Shown here: positions 25,355 to 33,441 of the stretch, one piece after another
Layout: every line of letters starts with the position of its first letter
Numbering within the stretch: position 1 is the first letter of the stretch
NCBI GenBank assembly: GCA_910583775.1
Contig: CAJTYD010000002.1
Coordinates: 1 to 64,000, forward strand
Length of the DNA stretch: 64,000 nt
Direction of reading: 5' to 3'
Source of the DNA: an uncultured Muribaculaceae bacterium
GTDB taxonomy: Bacteria; Bacteroidota; Bacteroidia; Bacteroidales; Muribaculaceae
Position numbers and translations under genes: made by a program
Notes under the pieces: model-generated
Seen by the model: only the letters and a program-made list of their open reading frames with translations
Told to the model about the DNA's origin: nothing
Databases searched by the model: none

Positions 25355-26659
25355 TTATTTCATCGGAAATTCCTTGCCGATCTCGCTGCCGTTTTTCCAG
25401 GCATCAGCCCATTCCTCAACCGTTACAGTAAAGTTGATGGGGTTGTCGAGCACCGGATCGCCTATCCCCTTTGCCGGTTTAACTGTCGGTATCGTCTTAA
25501 TATATTTTCCGCTGCCGTCAGGGAGATTGAATGTCATCAGATCGCCTGTAGGAGGATATACGCCGGCACCTGAAGTCGCGCCGCAGAACTGAAGATTGTA
25601 GACATATTTCTTGCCCGGCTTCCACTCATCGTTTATAGGCACGCAAGTGTAGCCATATTCTCCGTCGTCAAACTTCCCGGTATAGGGGAAAAGCTGATGA
25701 TAATGTTTGTTGTTTTCAGCATCAACCTTAACCGGATCGTTGCTACCGGGATGTTGCGCTCCTTCATGTACAGCTTCCACACGACAAAGCAGAAGGATAT
25801 AAGCGCCGTGCTTAGCATTTGTCGACTTGTCAGTGTTGTCATTCAGATTCCATGTGTCGAGCTGTTGGGGGACAAGCATGAGGTTTGAGCTGTTCTTTTC
25901 AACCGACAAAAGATCCTGCAACGTATGCGAAAGCTTCATCGGCTCGGTGCCGGTGAATTCACGCCCGTATATCGTCTTGTCGCCTATAGCCTTCCAGAGC
26001 ATATGTTTCTCAGGGATAAATACATCGGACGCATCAGTCGAGGCGTCATCAGTTACATCAACCGTCGTGCCTTCAGGAACAAACGACAGATTTCCCGACG
26101 GTTTCACATTAACAATCCACGCGCCCTTTATCATGACCGATTTCGTTTCGTCGCCATCGACGCCCGCTTTTGCGCGGACAACAATCTGAGACAAAGCGTG
26201 ATGGAAATTTATATTGACATTCGTACCGTCGCCCCTCATAGCTTTGGTATAAGCGGTGATCAGGTCGACCTGATTCTCTGCATCAGCCGCCGGAGTGAAA
26301 CCCGGGATCTGAGGCTTGAGATCGGATGTCTCGACCTTGACATCTGTAGGAGACACTGCCCAGAACTGAATGGAAGCCACCTCCGAAGGCCAGAAAATGG
26401 CATGGCCGAGAGAGAAATAATTGGCATTTGCCGGCTTTGTGGCTTTCTCGCCATTGATGAAAAGCTGTTTATATCCCTCCGCGTCTGCCCAGATATTGAA
26501 CTCCGAGAGCTTGTCGGTGGTCATTTCTGCAGCTCGGGTGGAGACACTGGTATTGAAGGTGATCTCGTTGCCCAGATTTATCTTTTCAATCTCATCGTTG
26601 GAGCATGCAGTGACCAACGCCATGGCCGTCAGTCCGAATGTTGCGAGTTTGAGATTCAT
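25355..26659 (-). CDS. Fimbrillin-family (Mfa-like) lipoprotein
   Basis: A 434-aa exported lipoprotein with lipobox LVTAC (Cys19), followed by the fimbrillin entry strand NEITFNTSVSTRAAEM. It has AIFWPSEVASIQFWAVSP, NINFHHALSQIVVRAKAG and SNLMLVPQQLDTWNL, all typical blocks of fimbrillin domains, and a C-terminal IKTIPTVKPAKGIGDP...VEEW region. Known: such proteins are processed and polymerise by donor-strand exchange, or act as anchor or accessory subunits. It is the third gene of a minus-strand operon after the DUF3575 and DUF5119 genes (69-bp gap), matching the usual order of Bacteroidales fimbrial clusters. Whether it is the stalk subunit or an accessory one is not clear. Confidence 0.87.
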   Translation of the reverse strand: MNLKLATFGLTAMALVTACSNDEIEKINLGNEITFNTSVSTRAAEMTTDKLSEFNIWADAEGYKQLFINGEKATKPANANYFSLGHAIFWPSEVASIQFWAVSPTDVKVETSDLKPQIPGFTPAADAENQVDLITAYTKAMRGDGTNVNINFHHALSQIVVRAKAGVDGDETKSVMIKGAWIVNVKPSGNLSFVPEGTTVDVTDDASTDASDVFIPEKHMLWKAIGDKTIYGREFTGTEPMKLSHTLQDLLSVEKNSSNLMLVPQQLDTWNLNDNTDKSTNAKHGAYILLLCRVEAVHEGAQHPGSNDPVKVDAENNKHYHQLFPYTGKFDDGEYGYTCVPINDEWKPGKKYVYNLQFCGATSGAGVYPPTGDLMTFNLPDGSGKYIKTIPTVKPAKGIGDPVLDNPINFTVTVEEWADAWKNGSEIGKEFPMK

Positions 26660-26728
26660 AACGATTGATTTTTATTGATTTATTAATTCTTTATTCTTTT
26701 TAAGCGAATTTTTATAAGTTCAGTTATG

Positions 26729-27673
26729 TCAGTTCATGCTGATATTCCGGTCGAGCACATCCGACCAGTCCGACACGTTCGGGTTCAGCCCGGTACCTCC
26801 GTAGTGGGGAAGCTTGATGCCGTCGATCACGATCTCCACATGGCGGGGATCGGCCGCATCGTGGATCTGATCCGTTACATCATAGTTATAATAATATTTG
26901 TTTGATGTATAGATCGTGAGGATATGGCGGGAAGGCGACGCCGGAGAGGGACAGTGCCCGAAGACTGTTATTTTTCCGCCAAGCTCTGTTGGACCGGCGA
27001 TTCCGAGATTCAGAGGCACCGTGACGGGGCGACCCGCCGGGCTCTTAAGCGAGGGGGAATGAGACTCGGCTACTCCCGAAAGCACCGCGTAATACTCTAA
27101 CTTGTCGCTGATGTTTTCCGCATTCTTTATGCTCAGGGTGTAATCTACCGTTGCGGGCGTCGGCGACAAAGTCACAGTCTGGCCGCTCGCCGCAGTTATA
27201 TGAATAGAAGTCAGAGACGCAGAGCAGGTTTTGCCGGGCAAGCCTTTTATCGGCTGATCCTCTGTGCCGTCGGGACGGGGAGCCGACGGGGCGATACGGG
27301 TAAACGCCGTTTCCATCGACTCTTCGGAAGTGGTGACACAGAATTCATCGTAAGTGTCGCCCTGTTCCTGCAGGAGCCGATAGTCGCCGCCGTATGCCAC
27401 ACAGTCGTAATCGTCGGCCGGGATGCGGATAAGGACGCCGCCGTAATCGGCTATCTCGTAAGTGCGCGTCTCCCCTCCGTTGCGGGGAAACATCTTGACC
27501 ATCATCGTGGCCGGACGGTCGGTCTCCTCCACTCCGTCCCAGTCGAAGCAGATTCGGAGATCAACCCAGTGGCTGTGGTCATAACACAGATCGCGGTGAT
27601 TGCATGAGCCGGCGGCAAAAAGACAGAGAACGCCGCATATCAGGGCCGGAAGTTTTCGCAGAATCCGTTTCAT
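26729..27673 (-). CDS. DUF5119-family lipoprotein of a fimbrial cluster
   Basis: A 314-aa exported lipoprotein with lipobox AAGSC (Cys24), then NHRDLCYDHSHWVDLRICFD, the conserved DUF5119 opening. It has TMMVKMFPRNGGETRTYE and, towards the end, DRNISMN. Known: DUF5119 proteins are found beside DUF3575 and fimbrillin genes and are thought to be anchor-like or assembly-related fimbrial proteins. The start overlaps the stop of the DUF3575 gene by four bases (27670-27673), so they are translationally coupled. The precise role is inferred from gene order. Confidence 0.85.
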   Translation of the reverse strand: MKRILRKLPALICGVLCLFAAGSCNHRDLCYDHSHWVDLRICFDWDGVEETDRPATMMVKMFPRNGGETRTYEIADYGGVLIRIPADDYDCVAYGGDYRLLQEQGDTYDEFCVTTSEESMETAFTRIAPSAPRPDGTEDQPIKGLPGKTCSASLTSIHITAASGQTVTLSPTPATVDYTLSIKNAENISDKLEYYAVLSGVAESHSPSLKSPAGRPVTVPLNLGIAGPTELGGKITVFGHCPSPASPSRHILTIYTSNKYYYNYDVTDQIHDAADPRHVEIVIDGIKLPHYGGTGLNPNVSDWSDVLDRNISMN

Positions 27674-28851
27674 CTCACACCTCCCTTTCCTGAATTAATA
27701 TTCCCGCGGCCCAAGAGCCACACAAGGCCGACCTCGAGACGCGTCGGTCCGAACCATTTGCGCTTATGATCCGAAATCCACACATCGCATTCGTCGACGG
27801 GGTGATGTTTCTTATACTTTCCCCACATATATCCGATGCCGAGCGAGAAGTTTATATTCAGCCGGCGCGCCACAGGCAGGGAATATCCGTAAGAGACACC
27901 GACGGCATAGTTGAATTTATCGCCGATAACGCCCTTTCGGTTTCCGAACTGAAAGTCGTAGGTAACGAGCGAGCCGTAAACGCCGACGTAATGTCCGGAA
28001 AAAGGAGAATCTGAACGGCCGTGCCCGAGCTGCCAGCGCGCCTCGATGTCACCGCCGTAGACACGCCAATAGCGATGGCGGCCGCTGTTGCTCCACCATG
28101 CATACATCCAGTCGGCAAAGAACGAGATATGCCGTCCCAGATAAACGCCCGCGCCGATGTTGGGCACAAGCGCGGCGTCATACAATAAATTGGTGCTAAG
28201 AAACCAGGAAATTCCGGAGGCGGCCGAGGCAGATGTGCGTAACGCCCCCCCTGTCAGGGAATTATCATCATAACCAGAAGAGCTGTCAACCACTATGACA
28301 GTATCAGGCTCAGCCGCCGGCTCCCTGCCGGCGTCCGGAACGCTGTCGGCCGTCGCCACCTCCGCGACAACAGCCGCAACCGGACGGGGATAGCTTATCG
28401 TTATAGAGGCATAACGCTGAAGCGGCCAGCGGGTGCGCCCGAGATTCGGCGCGATGCCGCTCTCGACGCTTCTCACAGTAACAAGAGAATCAAGATATTC
28501 AGACAGACAGTCGAGAAGGCCCGTGGCGCGACGGCGGGCAAGCCGACGGTTGAATCCGGCTTTTCCCTCCGGGGAGGAGGAACCGTATACCTCCACATTT
28601 ACAGGCGGCATACCTCTTGCGGAACGGAGGAATTCAACAATGGAATCCAACGCGGCGCGATTAGAGCTGTAATTACGTTCAACGGCAGCCGATGACTTAT
28701 GAAAATACACAATACCCCTGAACAGGCTGTCGGATTTCTCCTCAGCCTGAGCGCCAAACGGCAAAGCAAGTAATACGGCAAAGACCGCCACAAACCTTAA
28801 GACTCGCCGTTCCCCATAATTAATTAAATTCAGACTTTTAAATCTTTTCAT
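27670..28851 (-). CDS. DUF3575 protein with an N-terminal OmpA-like domain
   Basis: A 393-aa outer-membrane-associated protein. A signal peptide (ending FGAQA) is followed by an OmpA-like peptidoglycan-binding domain (about 50-145; IVYFHKSSAAVERNYSSNRA, VEVYGSSSPEGKAGFNRRLA) and a C-terminal DUF3575 domain (about 215-385; STNLLYDAALVPNIGAGVYL, VSYGYSLPVARRLNINFSLG). The DUF3575 region probably forms a small beta-barrel. It is the first gene of the fimbrial operon. By family association it may anchor or help assemble fimbriae at the cell envelope. The OmpA fold plus barrel would tie the structure to peptidoglycan. Confidence 0.88.
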   Translation of the reverse strand: MKRFKSLNLINYGERRVLRFVAVFAVLLALPFGAQAEEKSDSLFRGIVYFHKSSAAVERNYSSNRAALDSIVEFLRSARGMPPVNVEVYGSSSPEGKAGFNRRLARRRATGLLDCLSEYLDSLVTVRSVESGIAPNLGRTRWPLQRYASITISYPRPVAAVVAEVATADSVPDAGREPAAEPDTVIVVDSSSGYDDNSLTGGALRTSASAASGISWFLSTNLLYDAALVPNIGAGVYLGRHISFFADWMYAWWSNSGRHRYWRVYGGDIEARWQLGHGRSDSPFSGHYVGVYGSLVTYDFQFGNRKGVIGDKFNYAVGVSYGYSLPVARRLNINFSLGIGYMWGKYKKHHPVDECDVWISDHKRKWFGPTRLEVGLVWLLGRGNINSGKGGVR

Positions 28852-28888
28852 AGAATATCAAGGGCAGTAAATACGTGCAATTACGCCG

Positions 28889-28919
28889 TAAATTTAAAAT
28901 GTTTTTTGCTTATTTCAAA
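28889..28919 (-). promoter_or_regulatory. Candidate promoter of the DUF3575-DUF5119-fimbrillin operon
   Basis: On the minus strand, TTTG (28916-28919), 19 bases, then TAAATTTA (28889-28896) stand 38 bases before the start codon. The last base of the -7 box differs from the TAnnTTTG consensus, so confidence is moderate. Confidence 0.5.
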
Positions 28920-29004
28920 CTATTTTAACATGAAAATGGCCTGAAACAACAAAAAAATCACAAAAAACATCAAAATAAAAAAATCAAAGTCCGGAAAAAA
29001 CTGA

Positions 29005-29844
29005 TTATCTGCTCTCCATTTCGAGAATGAATTTCACCACCGAGTCGTCGGTGTTGGGGCCGATCACCACGTCGGCCATCTCCTTGACCTCGGGAATGGC
29101 GTTGCCCATGGCCACGGCGATGTCGGCGGCCTTAAGCATAGGGATGTCGTTGATATTGTCGCCGAAAGCGATCACTCTTTCCGCACCGCATCTCCGGGCG
29201 AGGTTTCTCACAGCGGCGGCTTTTGTAGCCACGGGCGAGAAGGCCTCGAGAATGCCGATCTCCTCGCCGTAAATGTCATGATAGAACTGCATGCGGGCGT
29301 CAACGCCCTCGCCGACACAAAGATCGTAGACAGAGCGCGTCTTCGCCGTGGGCTGCATCGAATAGAGAAGGATCACGTTCTCCGGGTCGTCGAGAATCTT
29401 CCGGGTGTCGGCCTCGGAGAGATGGAAGCGTTTGTATGAGGAATTTTTCCGCTCCTCCATAAACCGGATGGCGAGTTCCGACATTTCTCCCACATGATAG
29501 ATGTCGATCATGCCGTTGACAAGAGTGTAGATATACGAAGGGCAGTCTTTTGCCGAATAGATATCGAGCAGACGCCTCACGGTGGCAGGCTCCATATACT
29601 TCACGTCTGAGTAGACGTTTTCGCGGGGTGTCCATAGGGCCGCTCCGGTCATGACAATGGCCGGGAGGCGCATCTCCACATTCTCGAGAATCGAAGATAC
29701 CGTCGCGGGAGTGCGGGCGGTGGCGACCGTGAAAAGGGTTCCCGACTCCACGAGCCGGTTGATTGACGACACGGCGAATTCCGAAAGACGCGCGTCGGGC
29801 TGCATCAGAGTGCCGTCGAGATCGCTTACATATAGATTTCTCAT
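29005..29844 (-). CDS. Cof-type HAD-superfamily phosphatase
   Basis: A 279-aa cytoplasmic phosphatase of the haloacid-dehalogenase superfamily, Cof (type IIB cap) branch. It has motif I at the N-terminus (YVSDLDGTL; Asp8 nucleophile, Asp10), motif II (TVATARTPATV), a C2-type cap and motif III/IV (VIAFGDNINDIPMLKAADIAVAMGNA). Known substrates of the branch include sugar phosphates and pyridoxal phosphate, and the substrate here is unknown. The start overlaps the DUF4834 stop by four bases. Confidence 0.93.
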   Translation of the reverse strand: MRNLYVSDLDGTLMQPDARLSEFAVSSINRLVESGTLFTVATARTPATVSSILENVEMRLPAIVMTGAALWTPRENVYSDVKYMEPATVRRLLDIYSAKDCPSYIYTLVNGMIDIYHVGEMSELAIRFMEERKNSSYKRFHLSEADTRKILDDPENVILLYSMQPTAKTRSVYDLCVGEGVDARMQFYHDIYGEEIGILEAFSPVATKAAAVRNLARRCGAERVIAFGDNINDIPMLKAADIAVAMGNAIPEVKEMADVVIGPNTDDSVVKFILEMESR

Positions 29845-30233
29845 TTGCGTGAAGAGGTCTTTATTTCCACATATTCGGCATCGGAGACCTGCTCCTCGCG
29901 ATAGACGCGCCGGTTCTTTCCCGTTTCCTCTTCGGCTATGACCTCATCGGAAGAAAATTCGCGGATTTCCGTGAAGGCGACATCCTCGGCATATTCCTTC
30001 ATCGCCCTGACGCCGTCGCCGGGATCTCCGGGCGAGCCGTGGCGGCGCGAACCGTTCTGTCGCTGTTGCTGCTGCTGCTGTCGGCGGCGTCGTTTCTCCT
30101 CCTTTCTCGAGGGCATTCCCGCCATACGGCGCACCATGTCTTCGGCACGACGGGCCATGAAGCGCTGCAGCAGCCTGACGATCGCCGGCCAGAAAGCGCA
30201 TATAAGTATAATTATTATTAATGCTACTCCCAT
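29841..30233 (-). CDS. DUF4834 family small membrane protein
   Basis: A 130-aa protein with one N-terminal membrane helix (VALIIIILICAFWPAIVRLL) followed by an arginine-rich segment (SRKEEKRRRRQQQQQQRQN) and an acidic tail with YAEDVAFTEIREF. This layout matches the DUF4834 family of Bacteroidales, whose function is unknown. It lies upstream of and overlaps the HAD gene (29841-29844) and follows the pssA transcript on the same strand after a 148-bp spacer holding a heptad repeat. Confidence 0.8.
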   Translation of the reverse strand: MGVALIIIILICAFWPAIVRLLQRFMARRAEDMVRRMAGMPSRKEEKRRRRQQQQQQRQNGSRRHGSPGDPGDGVRAMKEYAEDVAFTEIREFSSDEVIAEEETGKNRRVYREEQVSDAEYVEIKTSSRK

Positions 30234-30263
30234 TTCAGATGTAAGCCATTATTTTTGAAATAA

Positions 30264-30378
30264 AAGTTTAAGGTTAAGGTTTAGATGTTACTTGTCGCGT
30301 TCGGTATAATGTAAAATGGTATTTTCTAAACCATAAACCTAAACTATAAACCTGAGCCATAAACCCGAACCGTAAACC
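30264..30378. repeat. Telomere-like heptad inverted repeat
   Basis: The left arm (about 30264-30284) is GTTTAAGGTTAAGGTTTAGA and the right arm (30326-30378) is CTAAACCATAAACCTAAAC and further AAACC-type heptads. ATGGTATTTT lies between the arms. It is the same family as 47804-47912 and 19490-19765 but in the opposite orientation. It separates pssA from the DUF4834 gene. Confidence 0.7.
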
Positions 30379-30381
30379 GAT

Positions 30382-31083
30382 TTATTTGCCGGAGGCGAAA
30401 AGGCCGTAGCAGACGTATGCCACGATTAGCCACATCAGGCCGGGGACTCCCATGCATAACACGAGCACCGGCGCGGTCACTATCAGCAGCCAGCGCCATT
30501 GGTTCCCTTTCCAGCCGTAAGTCTTGAATTTCAGAGAGAAGAACTTCAGCGGAGAAACCATGAGCCAGCTTTCAAAAAGAAGTATAGGCAGGAACCAGTA
30601 CCACTGCGCCGGCGCGCCGGCGCCTCCGAGAAGCATCGCCGAGTAACCGATCCAGAAGATGGCGTTTGCCGGAACGGGAAGGCCGATGAAGGAAGTGGTC
30701 TGACGGGTGTCGATGTTGAATTTCGCCAGGCGCAACACCGCCGCCACAGGGATAACCACCGCCAGCCAGCGCGTCCATTCCTGAGCGCCGCATTCGGTCA
30801 TGGAGAAAAAGAGAAGTATCGCAGGCGCCACCCCGAAGCTGACGGCGTCGCAGAGCGAGTCGAGCTCTTTCCCCATATTGGAATAGGCGTGAAGCATCCG
30901 GGCGCAGAAGCCGTCGAGAAAATCCATCACAGCGGCGAGCCCGATGAATATGTATGTCCACTCGAATCCCGTCAGTCCCCACATCGGCTGCGACCCGCGG
31001 GAGGCGCTGACGATGGCCAGCGTTCCGCACGCCACGTTGAGGCAGGTGACGGTGTTCGGGATATTTCTAATAATCACGTTCAT
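30382..31083 (-). CDS. pssA: CDP-diacylglycerol--serine O-phosphatidyltransferase
   Basis: An integral inner-membrane enzyme that makes phosphatidylserine from CDP-diacylglycerol and serine. It begins MNVIIRNIPNTVTCLNVACG, typical of the family, and has several membrane helices. The CDP-alcohol phosphotransferase motif is complete: DFLDGFCARMLHAYS then NMGKELDSLCD (DG..AR........G...D...D). The length of 233 aa is normal. It lies 17 bp after psd on the same strand, so the two steps of phosphatidylethanolamine synthesis are co-transcribed. Confidence 0.95.
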   Translation of the reverse strand: MNVIIRNIPNTVTCLNVACGTLAIVSASRGSQPMWGLTGFEWTYIFIGLAAVMDFLDGFCARMLHAYSNMGKELDSLCDAVSFGVAPAILLFFSMTECGAQEWTRWLAVVIPVAAVLRLAKFNIDTRQTTSFIGLPVPANAIFWIGYSAMLLGGAGAPAQWYWFLPILLFESWLMVSPLKFFSLKFKTYGWKGNQWRWLLIVTAPVLVLCMGVPGLMWLIVAYVCYGLFASGK

Positions 31084-31100
31084 GTCTTAGCGTGTGTTTC

Positions 31101-31775
31101 TTATTTTAGCAATGCGAGGGGGGTGATTCCACCTCGTGTCAGATCTCCGATCCTGACGAGCACCTCGCTGGTGACAGGGACGTAGATGTCTACCCTCGAG
31201 CCGAACTTGATGAAGCCTAAGTGATAGTCGATCGAGGCGCTGTCGCCGCGGCGCGCATATGTCACGATCCTCCGCGCCATGGCTCCAGCGATCTGACGGA
31301 CCGTGATGCGGAAGCCGCCGTCGGTGGCGATGCCGATCGTCGAACGCTCGTTTTCCACGCTCGCCTTCGGAAGATAGGCCGAAAGGAAACGGCCGCGGTG
31401 ATGCTTCACGTATTCCACCGTTCCGTCTACCGGAAACCAGTTGGCATGCACGTTCAGAGGCGACATGAAGACCGAGATCATTATGCTCTCCCCTTTCAGG
31501 TATTCATCCTCATAGACATGTTCCACAGCCACCACCCGGCCGTCGGCCGAGCTGATCACATGGTCTGCCCGTTCGCCTCGATAATGCCTCACCGGACACC
31601 GGAAGAAGTTGAACACAAAGAGATAGACCGTGAGCGATATGGCCGAAAACACCGCGGGGATTGCTACAGGCGGCATGAACAGCCATACGGGCACGTTGAG
31701 CGCTACCAATACTATGAACAATAATATCAGTATATTGGTTCCTTCCCGATGGATCTTTACTCTGTGGATTCTCAC
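31101..31775 (-). CDS. psd: Phosphatidylserine decarboxylase proenzyme
   Basis: Converts phosphatidylserine to phosphatidylethanolamine. It is a short-type (224 aa) Psd with two N-terminal membrane helices (ILILLFIVLVALNVPVWLF) and the self-cleavage Gly-Ser near the C-terminus (HLGFIKFGSRVDIYVP), where the serine becomes the pyruvoyl group. MSPLNVHANWFPVDGTVEY contains the conserved histidines. The only in-frame start fitting the family N-terminus (RIHRVKIHREGTNIL) is GTG at 31775. Transcription probably begins from the minus half of the palindromic promoter at 31870-31904. Confidence 0.95.
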   Translation of the reverse strand: MRIHRVKIHREGTNILILLFIVLVALNVPVWLFMPPVAIPAVFSAISLTVYLFVFNFFRCPVRHYRGERADHVISSADGRVVAVEHVYEDEYLKGESIMISVFMSPLNVHANWFPVDGTVEYVKHHRGRFLSAYLPKASVENERSTIGIATDGGFRITVRQIAGAMARRIVTYARRGDSASIDYHLGFIKFGSRVDIYVPVTSEVLVRIGDLTRGGITPLALLK

Positions 31776-31869
31776 TGTCTTTTATATTGAGGCAGACAAC
31801 ATGTCCAGGGATGTCTCATCCTCGTCTGCGCGAACGGATAATCGGATGGATAGATGCTATCTTGCATAA

Positions 31870-31904
31870 TTTGCAAAATTACACCTTTTTCATTAATTTT
31901 GCAA
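31870..31904. promoter_or_regulatory. Interlocked, symmetric divergent promoter pair
   Basis: TTGCAAAATTA (31871-31881), 12 bases, then TAATTTTGCAA (31894-31904) form a perfect 11-bp inverted repeat. On the + strand TTTG (31870-31873), N20, TAATTTTG (31894-31901) is a full consensus promoter for the small ORF and YeiH gene. On the - strand TTG (31902-31904), N20, TAATTTTG (31874-31881) is one for psd-pssA. Each -33 abuts the other's -7, so one polymerase should exclude the other. Confidence 0.75.
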
Positions 31905-31952
31905 TATAAGAGTAAGTTTGAATCGAGCTGATTTTTACTTTTAGAGTTTTTT

Positions 31953-32114
31953 ATGAAGGATCAGGCGCCATTACTCGCTCTTATAAAGACCCTTAGATCA
32001 TATAACGATTTAATTCACGATAATTTCGACCTGCCCCCGGCAGAAGCGACCTTCATGATTGCCCCTACCTCCGACGAGCCGGAATTTGTTTTATACCGAC
32101 CTAATTTTCAATAG
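31953..32114 (+). CDS. Small hypothetical protein (53 aa)
   Basis: An ORF of 53 codons that begins MKDQAPLLALIKTLRSYNDL and ends PEFVLYRPNFQ. I do not recognise it. It starts about 45 bases downstream of a full-consensus promoter and has balanced, non-repetitive composition and a pI near neutral to acidic. It lies 103 bp upstream of the YeiH gene on the same transcript. There is no signal peptide and no membrane segment. It may be a real small protein or a leader reading frame. Evidence is limited to promoter placement and codon-like composition. Confidence 0.4.
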   Translation: MKDQAPLLALIKTLRSYNDLIHDNFDLPPAEATFMIAPTSDEPEFVLYRPNFQ

Positions 32115-32217
32115 ATAAAGTATAATAATACCCAAACTAACTTAAAATATGTTTCAACAGGCAAGACTCTCGGCTCGAACTTTGTCTCTCCGACCCCTTG
32201 CCACAATCTGATTTTTT

Positions 32218-33231
32218 ATGCCCAAATTTGTAGACAAAGCATATCAGAAAATGCAGCCTATCTCGAAGCCGCTTTACTGGATTTTGCTCGTCCTGATGTT
32301 TTTTCCCTTCAACGCTCTTTTCGGAGTAGAGGTCATCACCCCGGCCACGGCTCTCTTCATGGGACTCGTTTTCGCCATCGTCTTCGGAATCCCCTATCCG
32401 AAATTCAATAAGAAACTTTCCAAATACCTGCTTCAGGGTTCCGTCGTGGGCCTCGGATTCGGAATGAATCTTCAGAAAAGCCTCCAGTCGGGCGCCGACG
32501 GCATGCTCTTCACCATCGTCTCGGTGATCGGAGTGATGGTGATCGGTATCCTTTTAGGGCGCTGGCTCAAGATCGGCGAGAAGGCGTCTTATCTCATCTC
32601 GGCCGGCACGGCGATCTGCGGCGGCAGCGCGATCGCGGCCGTGGGAGGAGTGATGAAGGCCAATGAAAAGAACATGGCCGTGTCGCTCGGCGTCATATTC
32701 ATCCTCAACGCCGTGGCCCTCTTTATCTTTCCCCCTCTGGGAGAACTTTTCAACATGAGCCAGGAGCAGTTCGGAACCTGGGCCGCCATCGCCATCCACG
32801 ACACAAGCTCGGTGGTGGGAGCCGGCGCCGCTTACGGCACCGAGGCCTGCGAGCTCGCCACGCTCATCAAGTGTACGCGCGCCCTCTGGATAATTCCTCT
32901 CGCCTTCTTCACCATCTGGTATTTCCGTAAGGACCAGAAGGGCGAGGGGAAGGCCAAAGTCTCGATTCCCTGGTTCATCCTCCTCTTCGTGGTGGCAATG
33001 GTGATCAACACCTACACTCCGGCCTCGGCAGCAGGCTTCATGACTCCGGTCTATACAGCAATCGTGGCCATCGCCAAGCAGGCTCTCGTGGCCGTGCTCT
33101 TCGCCATCGGAGCAAGCCTCAGCATCGGCGTGATCCGCGAAGTAGGCGTCAAGCCTCTTCTACAGGCGATCATCCTCTGGATCGTGATCGGCGTCTCGAG
33201 CCTCGTAGTGGTCCTCGAGACAATCGACTAA
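32218..33231 (+). CDS. YeiH-family putative sulfate exporter
   Basis: An inner-membrane protein of 337 aa with about ten hydrophobic segments. Motifs of the YeiH/UPF0324 family are present: VVGLGFGMNLQKSL, SYLISAGTAICGGSAIAAVG, and WAAIAIHDTSSVVGAGAAYG followed by LIKCTRALWIIPLAF. Known: family members are annotated as sulfate exporters and one YeiH-type protein is linked to taurine/sulfonate metabolism. Transport direction here is unproven. It is transcribed away from psd from the divergent promoter, after a 53-codon ORF, and ends at a strong hairpin. Confidence 0.9.
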   Translation: MPKFVDKAYQKMQPISKPLYWILLVLMFFPFNALFGVEVITPATALFMGLVFAIVFGIPYPKFNKKLSKYLLQGSVVGLGFGMNLQKSLQSGADGMLFTIVSVIGVMVIGILLGRWLKIGEKASYLISAGTAICGGSAIAAVGGVMKANEKNMAVSLGVIFILNAVALFIFPPLGELFNMSQEQFGTWAAIAIHDTSSVVGAGAAYGTEACELATLIKCTRALWIIPLAFFTIWYFRKDQKGEGKAKVSIPWFILLFVVAMVINTYTPASAAGFMTPVYTAIVAIAKQALVAVLFAIGASLSIGVIREVGVKPLLQAIILWIVIGVSSLVVVLETID

Positions 33232-33257
33232 GCCCCGTTCCCCTGTTTAAACGATAT

Positions 33258-33315
33258 TTTTTCGGGGCGACAGACAAAAATTGAAAAATTGTCTGCCGCC
33301 CCGAAATTTTTTTAC
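33258..33315 (+). terminator. Intrinsic terminator after the YeiH gene
   Basis: TTTCGGGGCG-A-CAGACAA pairs with TTGTCTG-C-CGCCCCGAAA (one mismatch, loop about 11 nt) and is followed by a run of seven T residues. Confidence 0.85.
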
Positions 33316-33441
33316 AATTCTTAATAATATTTTCCACCTGCAATCGTTACATTGTATATAAGCATTATGTAAGCTCGTACTCGTATAAGCGAATGTATCT
33401 TCTTTTCACAAAATTTTACACCTGACTATCTTTTACGCTTA

